From DASXTK01 sp036505485 (GTDB taxonomy: Bacteria > Actinomycetota > Acidimicrobiia > Acidimicrobiales > VFJN01), in NCBI GenBank assembly GCA_036505485.1, contig DASXTK010000465.1, forward strand, positions 1 to 13,672: 13,672 nucleotides of DNA, read 5' to 3'. The notes under the pieces are model-generated. The model saw only the letters and a list, made by a program, of their open reading frames with translations. It did not search any database and was not told the origin of the DNA. Each line of letters opens with the position of its first letter. The first letter of the stretch is position 1. A program made the translations under genes and the position numbers. Below, piece after piece: positions 7,102-13,672 of this stretch.

Positions 7102-8231
7102 AGGGACCCCGCGAACTGGCTCACGTGGTAGGCGGTGGACCGGCCATCAGGGCCGCGAGTCCACTTGGACACCATGAGGTGCAGGTCGCCGGCGTTGCGG
7201 CTCGACCACGGGTGGATGAACCCGCCGTACATCCCCGGCTCCTGCCACCAGCCAACCTGGATCCGCTCGGCCGACCAGACCCGGTCGGGTCCGGGCGCGG
7301 TGCGGGTGACGATGCAGCCGATGGCCGCGTTCAGATACGAGAGCACCCAGGTTCCATCAGCGAGGCGCCGTACCGAGGGCTCACCGAACCGGCCGTTGAG
7401 GATGGGCGAGCACGGCCGCCCCCAGCCCCAGTTGCTGCCGTTCCAGCCCCAACCCTCGTAGGCCCCGGGGTCGAACATCCGGTCCCAGCGGACCCGGCGC
7501 AGCATCATCGGCCCGTCCTGGCGACCCGAGCGCACCGAGAACACGTAGACGAAGTCGCCGTCGCGCTGCATGGTCCACATCTGGAACGGGTCGGTGTTGT
7601 CGCCGGAGTTCCACCACTTGAGCCCGGTGCGGCTGAAGTCGTTGCCGTTGTCGGAGTAGGCCAACCCCGCGTAGTTCGACTTCCATTGCGGTCCGGCTGG
7701 GCCGGCCGAGTTCCAGTTCTGGATGCTCATGTAGGAGATGAGCTGCCGGCCGGTCTCGGGGAAGCTGATCCCGTCGTTGGGGATCACCGTCACCTCCCAG
7801 ACGCCGTCGATGCCGATGCCGTTGTGGCCGTTGTGCATCAGCTCCGGCGCCCGGCCGTTGCCCCGGACCCGGGCCGCGCTGTCGAACACCACACCGCCGG
7901 ACGCGCCGGGGTGGACGTTCGAGCGCAGCATCACCGGGGACCGCCAGTCGTTGGGCACGGGCGGCCCTTCGGGGAACGGCGTGTTGAACGTGTCGCCGAA
8001 CAGGTAGCCGATCGAACCGTTCTCCAGCACATACGGGATGCCGAGGTCGGCGCCCGCGACCTGCCAGCGACTGAACGTGTCCAGGTCCGCGCCGGTGAGG
8101 CGCTTCTTCCATGTCGCGGCATCCGCGGGTGCTAGGAGCTTGTTCGGCAGCGCCACATTGGACAGGAGGGCCGTGGCCACTCCTCCGATCGCGGCCCTGC
8201 CGATGAAGGCTCGCCGGGTAAGTGCGGTCAT
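7098..8231 (-). CDS. Tat-exported DUF4185 protein, probable GH183-type endo-D-arabinanase fold
   Basis: 377 residues. The N-terminus (LTRRAFIGRAA, then a hydrophobic stretch) is a twin-arginine signal ending near ADAA (residue 39). The body has DUF4185 features: VAGADLGIPY with Asp62, IGYLFGDTF with Asp80, WRSPVML, then repeated beta-propeller-like blades rich in Trp/Gly, with DGDFVYVFSVR and EPSVRRLADGTWVLSYLN, ending in HPWSS and LMVSKW. DUF4185 has been linked to glycoside hydrolase family GH183, acting on D-arabinan of mycobacterial-type walls. As I recall, its catalytic acids are two Asp near the N-terminus, about 18 residues apart. Asp62 and Asp80 have that spacing, but I could not verify the alignment. 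The start has a G-rich ribosome binding site four bases upstream. It diverges from the SDR gene across a 102-bp region with tandem palindromes. Confidence 0.85.
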   Translation of the reverse strand: MTALTRRAFIGRAAIGGVATALLSNVALPNKLLAPADAATWKKRLTGADLDTFSRWQVAGADLGIPYVLENGSIGYLFGDTFNTPFPEGPPVPNDWRSPVMLRSNVHPGASGGVVFDSAARVRGNGRAPELMHNGHNGIGIDGVWEVTVIPNDGISFPETGRQLISYMSIQNWNSAGPAGPQWKSNYAGLAYSDNGNDFSRTGLKWWNSGDNTDPFQMWTMQRDGDFVYVFSVRSGRQDGPMMLRRVRWDRMFDPGAYEGWGWNGSNWGWGRPCSPILNGRFGEPSVRRLADGTWVLSYLNAAIGCIVTRTAPGPDRVWSAERIQVGWWQEPGMYGGFIHPWSSRNAGDLHLMVSKWTRGPDGRSTAYHVSQFAGSL

Positions 8232-8277
8232 GGAACCCCCCTTTGTCCTGAGGCCAACGTAACGATTTCCGGGTTAG

Positions 8278-8293
8278 CGAACAAGAGTGTTCG
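8278..8293. promoter_or_regulatory. Candidate operator B (cgaacaagagtgttcg)
   Basis: Identical to operator A (4619-4634) except for one central base; both have perfect cgaaca/tgttcg arms. It lies in the divergent promoter region, 40 bp before the SDR ATG and 47 bp before the DUF4185 ATG, so one bound dimer could act on both genes. The TetR gene at 9172 is the nearest candidate ligand-responsive regulator. Confidence 0.62.
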
Positions 8294-8297
8294 TGAC

Positions 8298-8311
8298 GAA
8301 CGGCTCTGTTC
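8298..8311. promoter_or_regulatory. Second GAAC-N6-GTTC palindrome in the SDR promoter
   Basis: gaacggctctgttc repeats the GAAC-N6-GTTC core of operator B 19 bp downstream. The four half-sites begin at 8279, 8289, 8298 and 8308, close to one helical turn apart, which would place two dimers on the same side of the DNA. The arms are shorter than in operator B (4 rather than 6 bp), so it may be a weaker or cooperative site. Confidence 0.5.
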
Positions 8312-8333
8312 CTTGGGCGACTAAGGTGGACGC

Positions 8334-9170
8334 ATGTCCGATAGGCGAGTGCTCATCACCGGTGCGGCGCGGGGAATCGGCGCAGCCCTGGCCCTTCGGT
8401 TGCACGCGCGGGGCGACCGCGTCGCGCTCATCGGGCTCGAGCCCGACCTCCTGGCCCGGGTCGCCGGGAGGGCCGGCGATGCCCGGTGGCAGGAGTGCGA
8501 CGTCACCGACCGGGCCCAGGTCGACGCCGCCGTCGACGACATGGTGAACGCCTTGGGCGGGCTGGATGTCGTGGTCGCCAACGCCGGCGTCGCCGCACAG
8601 CTCCCGCTCGTCGGCGGCGACCCGGCCATCATGGAGCGGACCCTGGCCGTCAACGTGCTCGGCACCTACTACACCCTGCGCGCCGCCGGACCCCACATCA
8701 GCCACCCTGGCGGCTACGCCCTCGCCATCGCATCGCTGGCCGCCGCAGTGCACCTCCCGTTGCTCGGCGCCTACAACGCATCCAAGGCCGCCGTCGAAGC
8801 CTTGGCCAACACCCTGCGGGTGGAGCTGCGCAGCTCCGGGGCCCGGGTCGGTGTCGGCTACTTCGCCGAGCTCGACACCGACATGACCAGCCGCGGTTTC
8901 GGAACCGAGGCCGCGGCCAAGCTGAGGGCCCGCCGGCCCTACATGCGGGTCGCTCCGCTCGAGGTCGGGATCGATGCGCTGGAGCGGGGCATCTCCCGAC
9001 GGGCCCGCCGCATCGTCGCTCCCCGCCGGGTGGCGCCGCTGCTCCCGCTGCGGATGGCGGTCCAGCCCCTCCTGGATCGGGCCCTGCAGCGGGGGCTCGA
9101 CGAGGCGTTGCAGGTCGCCCGCTCCGAACAGGCCCCGCTCACAACACTCCAACCCGAGGTCTCCACGTGA
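8334..9170 (+). CDS. Short-chain dehydrogenase/reductase (SDR) oxidoreductase
   Basis: 278 residues from the ATG at 8334, with aaggtgg a few bases upstream. Classical SDR motifs: TGAARGIG (residues 9-16, nucleotide-binding), CDVTD with Asp56 (adenine contact), VANAGV (81-86), Asn108 in the NVLG helix, Ser134, then Tyr147 and Lys151 in YNASK, giving a complete N-S-Y-K tetrad. Arg follows the Gly-rich loop start, but cofactor choice (NAD or NADP) is uncertain. Beyond about residue 200 the chain has a basic extension (ERGISRRARRIVAPRR) and a hydrophobic/Leu-rich tail, as in SDRs of actinobacteria that act on lipid-like alcohols or ketones; the substrate is not readable. Its stop is one base before the TetR start, so both are surely one transcript. 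Confidence 0.9.
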   Translation: MSDRRVLITGAARGIGAALALRLHARGDRVALIGLEPDLLARVAGRAGDARWQECDVTDRAQVDAAVDDMVNALGGLDVVVANAGVAAQLPLVGGDPAIMERTLAVNVLGTYYTLRAAGPHISHPGGYALAIASLAAAVHLPLLGAYNASKAAVEALANTLRVELRSSGARVGVGYFAELDTDMTSRGFGTEAAAKLRARRPYMRVAPLEVGIDALERGISRRARRIVAPRRVAPLLPLRMAVQPLLDRALQRGLDEALQVARSEQAPLTTLQPEVST

Positions 9171-9186
9171 CATGGTCAGGACCATG
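9171..9186. promoter_or_regulatory. Perfect 16-bp palindrome over the tetR start codon
   Basis: catggtcaggaccatg has 7-bp arms (catggtc/gaccatg) and a 2-bp centre. It spans both candidate ATGs of the TetR gene (9172 and 9184) just after the SDR stop. It could be an internal autoregulatory operator or an RNA hairpin that limits TetR translation. It differs in sequence from operators A and B. Confidence 0.4.
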
Positions 9187-9810
9187 ACTGACGCCGCGCC
9201 CCAGCAGCTCCCCCGCGGTCGGCACCGTCTCAGCCGGGAGGAGGTCGAGCAGTCCCAGCGGAGCCGGATGCAGCTGGCCCTGGCCTCAGCCATGGCCGAG
9301 AAGGGCTACGTCGGCACCTCCGTGGCCGACGTCCTCAAACGGGCCGGCGTCGGGCGCGAAACCTTCTACCAGCAGTTCAGCTCCAAGCTCGACTGCTTCA
9401 TGAGCGCCTTCGACGTCGCCGGCGAGATGCTGCTCGGCCAGCTGGAACAGGCCACCAAGGACGCCGAGGGGACACCGCTGGAGCGGTTCGACCACGCCCT
9501 GTCGGCCTACCTGGACATCCTCGCCGAGCAACCCGCGTTCGCCCGGGTGTTCCTCGTCGAGGTCTACGCCGCCGGTCCCGAGGCCATCGCCCGCCGGGCC
9601 ACCCTCCAGGACCGCATCGTGGACCGCATGGCCGACCTGCTCGGGGCCAGCACCAGGGACGACCGCTTCGCCTGCCAGGTCCTGGTGGCCGCGGTCAGCT
9701 TCATGGTCACCGGCCCCGTAGTGGCCCAGGACGCCAAAGCCCTCCGCGGCCTCCGCACCAAGATCGTTGCCCTGGTCGAGCGGGCCATCGACCTGGCCGC
9801 CGGCGACTGA
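9172..9810 (+). CDS. TetR/AcrR family transcriptional regulator
   Basis: 212 residues from the ATG at 9172 (gagg lies 12 nt upstream); an alternative ATG at 9184 would remove four residues. After a basic N-terminal arm (PRGRHRLSREEVEQSQRSR) comes the TetR helix-turn-helix at residues about 33-80: LALASAMAEKGYVGTSVADV, then KRAGVGRETFYQQFSSK, the recognition helix and following turn. The remaining all-helical C-terminal domain (PLERFDHALSAYLDILAEQP, ARVFLVEV) binds an unknown ligand and gives the dimer interface. It is co-transcribed with the SDR. Palindromes of TetR-operator size precede the SDR, the DUF4185 gene and the lipase operon, so it is the best candidate regulator of all of them, by inference. 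A second palindrome covers its own start. Confidence 0.9.
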   Translation: MVRTMTDAAPQQLPRGRHRLSREEVEQSQRSRMQLALASAMAEKGYVGTSVADVLKRAGVGRETFYQQFSSKLDCFMSAFDVAGEMLLGQLEQATKDAEGTPLERFDHALSAYLDILAEQPAFARVFLVEVYAAGPEAIARRATLQDRIVDRMADLLGASTRDDRFACQVLVAAVSFMVTGPVVAQDAKALRGLRTKIVALVERAIDLAAGD

Positions 9811-9830
9811 CGAGCTCTATCGATTCTGGC

Positions 9831-9880
9831 GAACCTGCCCCCGAAACCCGTGGCGGGCCACGGGTTTCGGGGGCAGGTTC
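9831..9880. terminator. Bidirectional stem-loop terminator between convergent tetR and metalloprotease genes
   Basis: Two perfectly complementary 24-base arms (9831-9854 and 9857-9880) are separated by only gg, with a GC-rich stem ending in gtggc/gccac at the tip. The element lies 20 nt after the TetR stop and 6 nt after the metalloprotease stop on the other strand, the usual place for a shared terminator. There is no T-run on either side, which is common in high-GC genomes. Confidence 0.85.
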
Positions 9881-9886
9881 CTGTGA

Positions 9887-12598
9887 TCAGCGGTCGAAGA
9901 CCTGGAGCTCGGCGGCGCGGACCACCTCCCCCTGGGACACGCCGAGCACCGCGGCGCTGCCGGTGACGCAGTCGGTGTCATGGCGAGGATCGTTGTCCTG
10001 GTCGCCCCGGTAGCCGGGGGTTCCGGTGCACTGGTTCTCCAGCACTCGCAGCCGCACATGGGAGGCCCGGGTCCGGGGGATGGCGAACGACCGGATGATG
10101 AGGTCGGGCGCCCGCGGCCGCGGCACCACCGCGGGGAAGGCGTCCGGTGGGCTCACGAACACCGAGGTGAACTCGGCGTCGTTGGTGCAATCGACGCCCG
10201 ATCGGACACTGCAGGTCAGGATCTCGAACTGCCGCAGCGCCGAGAACCGACTCTGGGCCCCTGGATCGGCGTCGCCGACGATCGGCGGCCGCAGCATGGC
10301 GCTCACCTGAACCCGGCGGATGTCGTGGGTGGACTTGCTCGGGTCGAGCCGCACGGTCACCTCCTGCCCGGCCACCGGCGTGTTCAGCGAGGCCCAGTTG
10401 GTGGCCTCGGTGTCGTCGATGAGCTTGTCGAGGTTCACGCCGTCCCCGGTGGCCACCGCGCCGTTGTGGGACGACGCCAGGTTGGGCCGCAGGTGCACCG
10501 GCAGGTCGCGGGTCCGTCCGCCCCGGACCGTGACGACGAACTTCCGCGTGCCGAACCCGTCGGCCCGCACCAGGAAGTCGTAGGTCCCGGGCACCAACGA
10601 CACGGTGTCGTCCAGCGGCGTGGCCGGGTCGGTGTCGGCCACCGGCCGGGACCGGGCCTGGTACTGCCCCACATACAGCTCGCCTTGGCTCGGTGTGCTG
10701 CTGGACCCGACCGGCTTGAAGACGAGCGTGCCCTCGTCCAGGAACGGCGACGTGAAGTCCGGGATGGGCGCGGTGTCCGCAGACATGTGGCTGGACGCCC
10801 CCTCGCCCAGGCCGTGGCTGGCGAAGGTGTTCCACAGGAGATCCAGATCCACCCCGTGGAACCGCATGAAGTCGGCGGCGAGCATGGCGTCGCGGGCGTC
10901 GACCATGCTGGTCCGGGTCGGCATCAGCAGCCAGGCGTCGAACATCAGCTGGACCCACCGGCGGTTGCCGGGGCAGGCGTCGGCAGCGAGCTCACCCCGG
11001 GCGCAGCTCTCCTGGAGCTCGGGCGTGCCGGCTCCGTAGCGATCCACCATGGCCTGGCGGATCGCGTAGTTCGTCGCGCTCCAGATCTCCCCGTCGGCGT
11101 GGACTTGGGGCCCGGTCAGGTCGTAGCCGACGTCGGAATAGTTGAGCGGCGAGTGGTTCATCCCGTAGTTGCGGATCCCCCGTTGCGGGTCGCCGGTGAC
11201 GTACGGACCCACGGCCCAGTCGTTCTCACCGGCAACCGGAAGGAAGCCGAACTCGTGGAGGCTCTCCATGGCCGACAGGTCGGACCATGACTCGCCCATG
11301 GCGTTGGCCTGACCGTCGCGCAGGCGGTCGTCGGGTCCGCCGACCATCCGGTTCGAGATGATGTGGGTGTACTCGTGGCCGATCACCGACATGTCGTAGT
11401 CACCGTCCACGCACGGGGCGTAGAAGGCGCCCGGGACCACCTGCCAGAGGAACATGTTCCTGGTCGGCGAGATGCCGTCCGGGGTCCAGAACTGGTTGGC
11501 GTTGTCCCGGGACGAGTAGGTGGGCGGGCCACCGATGATCCCACCGGCCTGGGCGTTGCCGTGCTCGGGATCGTTCTCTACGCCGCCCCGGCCGAGGTTG
11601 GTGGTCTGGTCGTTGAAGTTCACCTCGGTGTAGCCGAGGTTGTACGCCCAATCGTGCATGCGGTTGTGGCCTACGAACAGGTTGGCGATGGCCGCGTCGA
11701 TGTCGTTGCGCTGCGGCGACGTGAACGTGTCCGGGTTGCAGGCCTGCTCTGGTCGGCCTGGGCGTGATCCACCAGGTCGGTGCGGACCAGGACCTCGCCG
11801 GTCTCGGCGTCGACCAGGTGGCTGAAGCCCTCGGAAGCGGCCGGATCGAGCACAACCGTCTCCCATGCCGGGCGGACCCCGTCGAGCGGGGTGGGCACGG
11901 CGACCAGGCGGGCGTGCACCGGTTGGTCGAGTCCCTCGACGTCCAGCACCGTCCACTCGGCCCCGTCGGCGCTGGCGACGACTGCCGAGGCGCCGACCGA
12001 CTGGCCGATGTCCGCCGCTGCGGCGCCCACCGCCTCCTCAGCGGTGAGGCGAACCTCGCCGGCAAGCGTGGTGTCGCGGGTGAGCGACGACGAGACGTAG
12101 GCCACGTTGCCCTCGATCACGGCGACGTCGACGGTGCCATCGATGCCGGATGGCAGTCCGCCGAAGCGCTGCCGGAGCATCACCGCACGACCGGCGCCGA
12201 TCGGCGCGACCCGCACGACCTCGAGAGCGGCGACGGCCTCGGCGCTCAGCCCGAAGAGATCAGAGCGGGACACGATCCACTCACGGGCCGCTTGCACCGG
12301 ATCGGCGGACAGACCCTCGGCCACGAAACCGCCGGGGTTGGCGACGACGTGCGGCGTCCCGAAGCGGTTCCATCGCACCGTTGCGCCCATCGACGCCACC
12401 CGTTGCTGCTGAGCGCTCGGAGCCACCTCCCCAACCCGAGCATCGAAGTCCTGACGGCCTCCTAGTTCGCCCTGGAAGTCGAACCCGTCGTGGCCCTGGG
12501 CCGGTTTGGGCCGATCCCGGCGACGGATTCCCCACCGTCAGAAGCAACGCCAGTACGACCGGAACGGAACGCCGTACCGCAGCCGCGCGTCGAACCAT
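9887..12598 (-). pseudogene. M36 (fungalysin-like) secreted metalloprotease with two frameshifts
   Basis: Assembled across frames, the protein would have about 900 residues. A Sec signal (MVRRAAAVRRSVPVVLALLL...GSA) starts at the ATG 12598 after a G-rich ribosome binding site. Near 12496-12512 the frame shifts to PAQGHDGFDFQGELGG, then the FTP-type propeptide (TVRWNRFGTPHVV, LRQRFGGLPSG) down to LVDHAQADQ. Near 11741-11763 it shifts back to CNPDTFTSPQRNDIDAAIAN and the catalytic domain, with zinc motif HEYTH at 11363-11377 and the third ligand Glu in GESWSD at 11291, 28 residues after the first His. C-terminal parts are a carboxypeptidase-regulatory-like strand domain (GTYDFLVRADGF) and an F5/8 type C-like domain (NLDKLIDDTEATNWAS to RAAELQVFDR). 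All key residues survive. Either the gene is recently broken or the two indels are sequencing errors. Confidence 0.82.
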
Positions 12599-12769
12599 CG
12601 TTATCACCCCCCGCTCTCCCACAACCCCCCGGCGGGAGAGACTTCGGACGATCGTAGGCGCCAGCCGCACTATCTGTAGGGAAATCTGAACGACAAGTAG
12701 TCCATCAGCCCAGTGATATGGGTGGTGAGTGTCCGCTCCGCTCGTCAGTGGGGTAGGAATCTGGTCGGC
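12599..12769. other. Divergent intergenic region with a weak inverted repeat
   Basis: This 171-bp gap between the metalloprotease and the membrane protein should hold both promoters. The only structure I see is ctctccc (12614-12620) facing gggagag (12634-12640), a 7-bp inverted repeat in the metalloprotease leader that could be an operator or hairpin. No confident -35/-10 pair and no copy of the cgaaca-N4-tgttcg operator is present. Confidence 0.3.
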
Positions 12770-13303
12770 ATGCCCTCCGACGAACCCACCAGCTACCCAG
12801 GCACGAACCCCGACGAGGGCGAGGAGATCACCGAGCCGCTCTCGGTCCCCGATACGACGGCTACCGAGGAGTCGGTGGCGGAACCGACGGTGTTCGCATC
12901 TCCACCTGTCGTGCGCGACGAGCTCAGCCCCGGAACGGTCGACCAAGCACACCGCTCCCGGCGCCGGGCTCTCATCGCCGGGCTCGTGGCCGCCATCGTC
13001 GTCATGGTCGGTCTGGGGACGATCCTCCTGATCGCCGGCGACGACGACAGCAATCAGAACGCGCCGACGTCGACATCGTCCTCCACCACCGCGAGCACGG
13101 TGACGTCGACCACCGCCAACCTGACCCCGGTGCCGTCGGGTCCGGCATCAACCGCAGCGACGACCACGCCACCCGAGAGCACCACCACGCTGCCGACCAC
13201 GACCACTACGCAGCCCACGACGTCGACCTCGACGAGCACCACCAGCTCGACCACGACGTCGACGACCTCCCTCACCACCGCGGAACCCCAAGCATCCACG
13301 TAG
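12770..13303 (+). CDS. Single-pass membrane protein with Thr/Ser-rich exported tail
   Basis: 177 residues from the ATG at 12770, with AGGA about 11 nt upstream; an earlier in-frame start would add 19 unlikely residues. Residues 1-60 are acidic and Pro/Ser/Thr-rich (EEITEPLSVPDTTATEES). A basic HRSRRR (61-66) precedes one hydrophobic helix (about 67-89), so by the positive-inside rule the N-terminus stays in the cytoplasm. The C-terminal 85 residues, beginning DDDSNQN, are almost pure Thr/Ser/Pro and exported. No enzymatic or binding domain is seen. Such tails in actinobacteria may be O-glycosylated wall spacers; that is inference. Length and low complexity make orthology hard to judge. It diverges from the metalloprotease gene, and a small hairpin follows its stop. 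Confidence 0.72.
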   Translation: MPSDEPTSYPGTNPDEGEEITEPLSVPDTTATEESVAEPTVFASPPVVRDELSPGTVDQAHRSRRRALIAGLVAAIVVMVGLGTILLIAGDDDSNQNAPTSTSSSTTASTVTSTTANLTPVPSGPASTAATTTPPESTTTLPTTTTTQPTTSTSTSTTSSTTTSTTSLTTAEPQAST

Positions 13304-13332
13304 GCGAAAGCCCGATCAGCGCTCACTTTCGC
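13304..13332 (+). terminator. Weak hairpin after the membrane-protein gene
   Basis: gcgaaag (13304-13310) and ctttcgc (13326-13332) form a 7-bp stem with a 15-nt loop directly after the stop. The position fits a terminator, but the stem is short, the loop is large and no T-run follows. Confidence 0.35.
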
Positions 13333-13464
13333 GCGGTCCGTCATGCCCCTTGCACGCGTCCTGTAGATGGTTGACGCTGCTAGGGAGTCAATTTGTCGGG
13401 GGGAGGTGAGGCGAGCCGGGGTCCTTTCTGTGCACTCACCGTTCGGTGTTCTCCACTTCCTTCT

Positions 13465-13480
13465 GCACCTTGGGAGGTGC
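13465..13480 (+). promoter_or_regulatory. Hairpin that includes the ribosome binding site of the last gene
   Basis: gcacct (13465-13470) and aggtgc (13475-13480) form a 6-bp stem with the loop tggg. The strong Shine-Dalgarno gggaggtg (13472-13479) of the gene starting at 13487 is partly in this stem and loop. Further upstream, ggtgag (13405-13410) can pair with ctcacc (13435-13440). The pairings could modulate translation, but no known riboswitch class is recognised in the leader. Confidence 0.35.
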
Positions 13481-13486
13481 TGCCCA

Positions 13487-13672
13487 ATGAGACGATGGCG
13501 AATTCTGGCCCTAGTCCTTTCCGTACTGGCCCTTTCTGGCAACTCGCTGCCCGCCGCCGCTGATCACAATGCCGACCGACATTCGAGGATGGATCTCCTC
13601 TCCGCCACCCCGAAGGCGGCGATCAACTCTGACTTCGCTTTCTGGGGCAACTACGCCGCGCTCGGCTACTAC
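13487..13672 (+). CDS. Secreted protein, probably LVIVD-repeat beta-propeller family (3' end cut by window)
   Basis: 62 residues are visible. The start is set by a strong gggaggtg seven bases upstream. A Sec signal peptide (RRWRILALVLSVLALSGNSLPAAA) should be cleaved near residue 25. The mature part reaches INSDFAFWGNYAALGYY, which resembles the first blade of secreted LVIVD-repeat proteins (usual pattern NSDLAFWG...A..GNYDGFRIID), extracellular propellers of unknown substrate. With so little sequence the family call is tentative. A 180-bp leader with possible hairpins separates it from the membrane-protein gene. Confidence 0.6.
   Translation, partial: MRRWRILALVLSVLALSGNSLPAAADHNADRHSRMDLLSATPKAAINSDFAFWGNYAALGYY

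Noticed and set aside
11741..11763. Programmed -1 ribosomal frameshift in the metalloprotease
   Set aside because: No X XXY YYZ slippery heptamer in the right phase and no obvious downstream pseudoknot. A second shift near 12500 would also be needed, so indels or decay are simpler.
12281..12952. Separate minus-strand gene of 223 codons
   Set aside because: Only the part starting at 12598 (a signal peptide) looks real. It continues as the metalloprotease after a frameshift, and the rest is out-of-frame propeptide sequence.
13071..13283. Tandem DNA repeat or CRISPR-like array
   Set aside because: The repetition comes from irregular Thr/Ser codons in the exported tail; there are no constant repeats or spacers.
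13054..13542. Minus-strand open frame opposite the Thr/Ser-rich tail
   Set aside because: Its Val-rich low-complexity sequence is the mirror of the Thr codon repeats (ACC/ACG). No ribosome binding site or domain supports it.

Overview
The window is GC-rich DNA with high-GC codon use, GTG and ATG starts, purine-rich ribosome binding sites and many secreted proteins (Sec, Tat, lipoprotein). This fits an Actinomycetota genome. The mix of SDR/TetR pairs, a DUF4185 protein and Thr/Ser-rich membrane anchors suggests Acidimicrobiia or a relative, but that is inference. No rRNA, tRNA, CRISPR array or phage module is visible.

Layout. (1) 1-2448 (+): 3' part of a large surface/secreted protein with an unassigned N-terminal region, two DUF11-type Ig-like domains and a C-terminal block of RTX nonapeptides. 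(2) 2445-3407: a small decayed island between two CTAG tetranucleotides. It holds a deleted, frameshifted RibD/DHFR-like reductase pseudogene and the 3' remnant of an IS5-family transposase. (3) 3404-4544 (-): a two-gene unit, nitroreductase then SRPBCC protein, overlapping by 20 nt. (4) 4652-7101 (+): two tandem alpha/beta-hydrolases of the secretory lipase type, the first Sec-secreted and the second a lipoprotein, overlapping by one base. (5) 7098-8231 (-): a Tat-exported DUF4185 protein, a family now linked to GH183 endo-D-arabinanases. (6) 8334-9810 (+): an SDR oxidoreductase and a TetR regulator, one base apart. (7) 9831-9880: a perfect 24-bp stem between convergent genes. (8) 9887-12598 (-): an M36 fungalysin-like metalloprotease whose propeptide is out of frame with both its signal peptide and its catalytic domain. 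(9) 12770-13303 (+): a single-pass membrane protein with a Thr/Ser-rich exported tail. (10) 13487 to the end (+): the start of a secreted protein resembling the LVIVD-repeat family.

How the parts may work together. A 16-bp palindrome of the form cgaaca-N4-tgttcg lies in the nitroreductase/lipase divergent promoter (4619-4634). It recurs with one base changed in the DUF4185/SDR-tetR divergent promoter (8278-8293), where a second copy of the GAAC-N6-GTTC core follows 19 bp on. The simplest reading is that the local TetR protein controls its own SDR-tetR unit, the DUF4185 glycosidase, the lipase pair and perhaps nitroreductase-SRPBCC. That would be a small regulon for extracellular lipid and glycan breakdown.

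The most striking structural observation is that both neighbours of the insertion-sequence island end in stop codons lying inside the flanking CTAGs. The intact lipase/DUF4185 pair shows convergent genes sharing one CTAG for both stops. The island may therefore be an IS5-type insertion into a shared convergent stop, whose target duplication gave each gene back its own stop codon.
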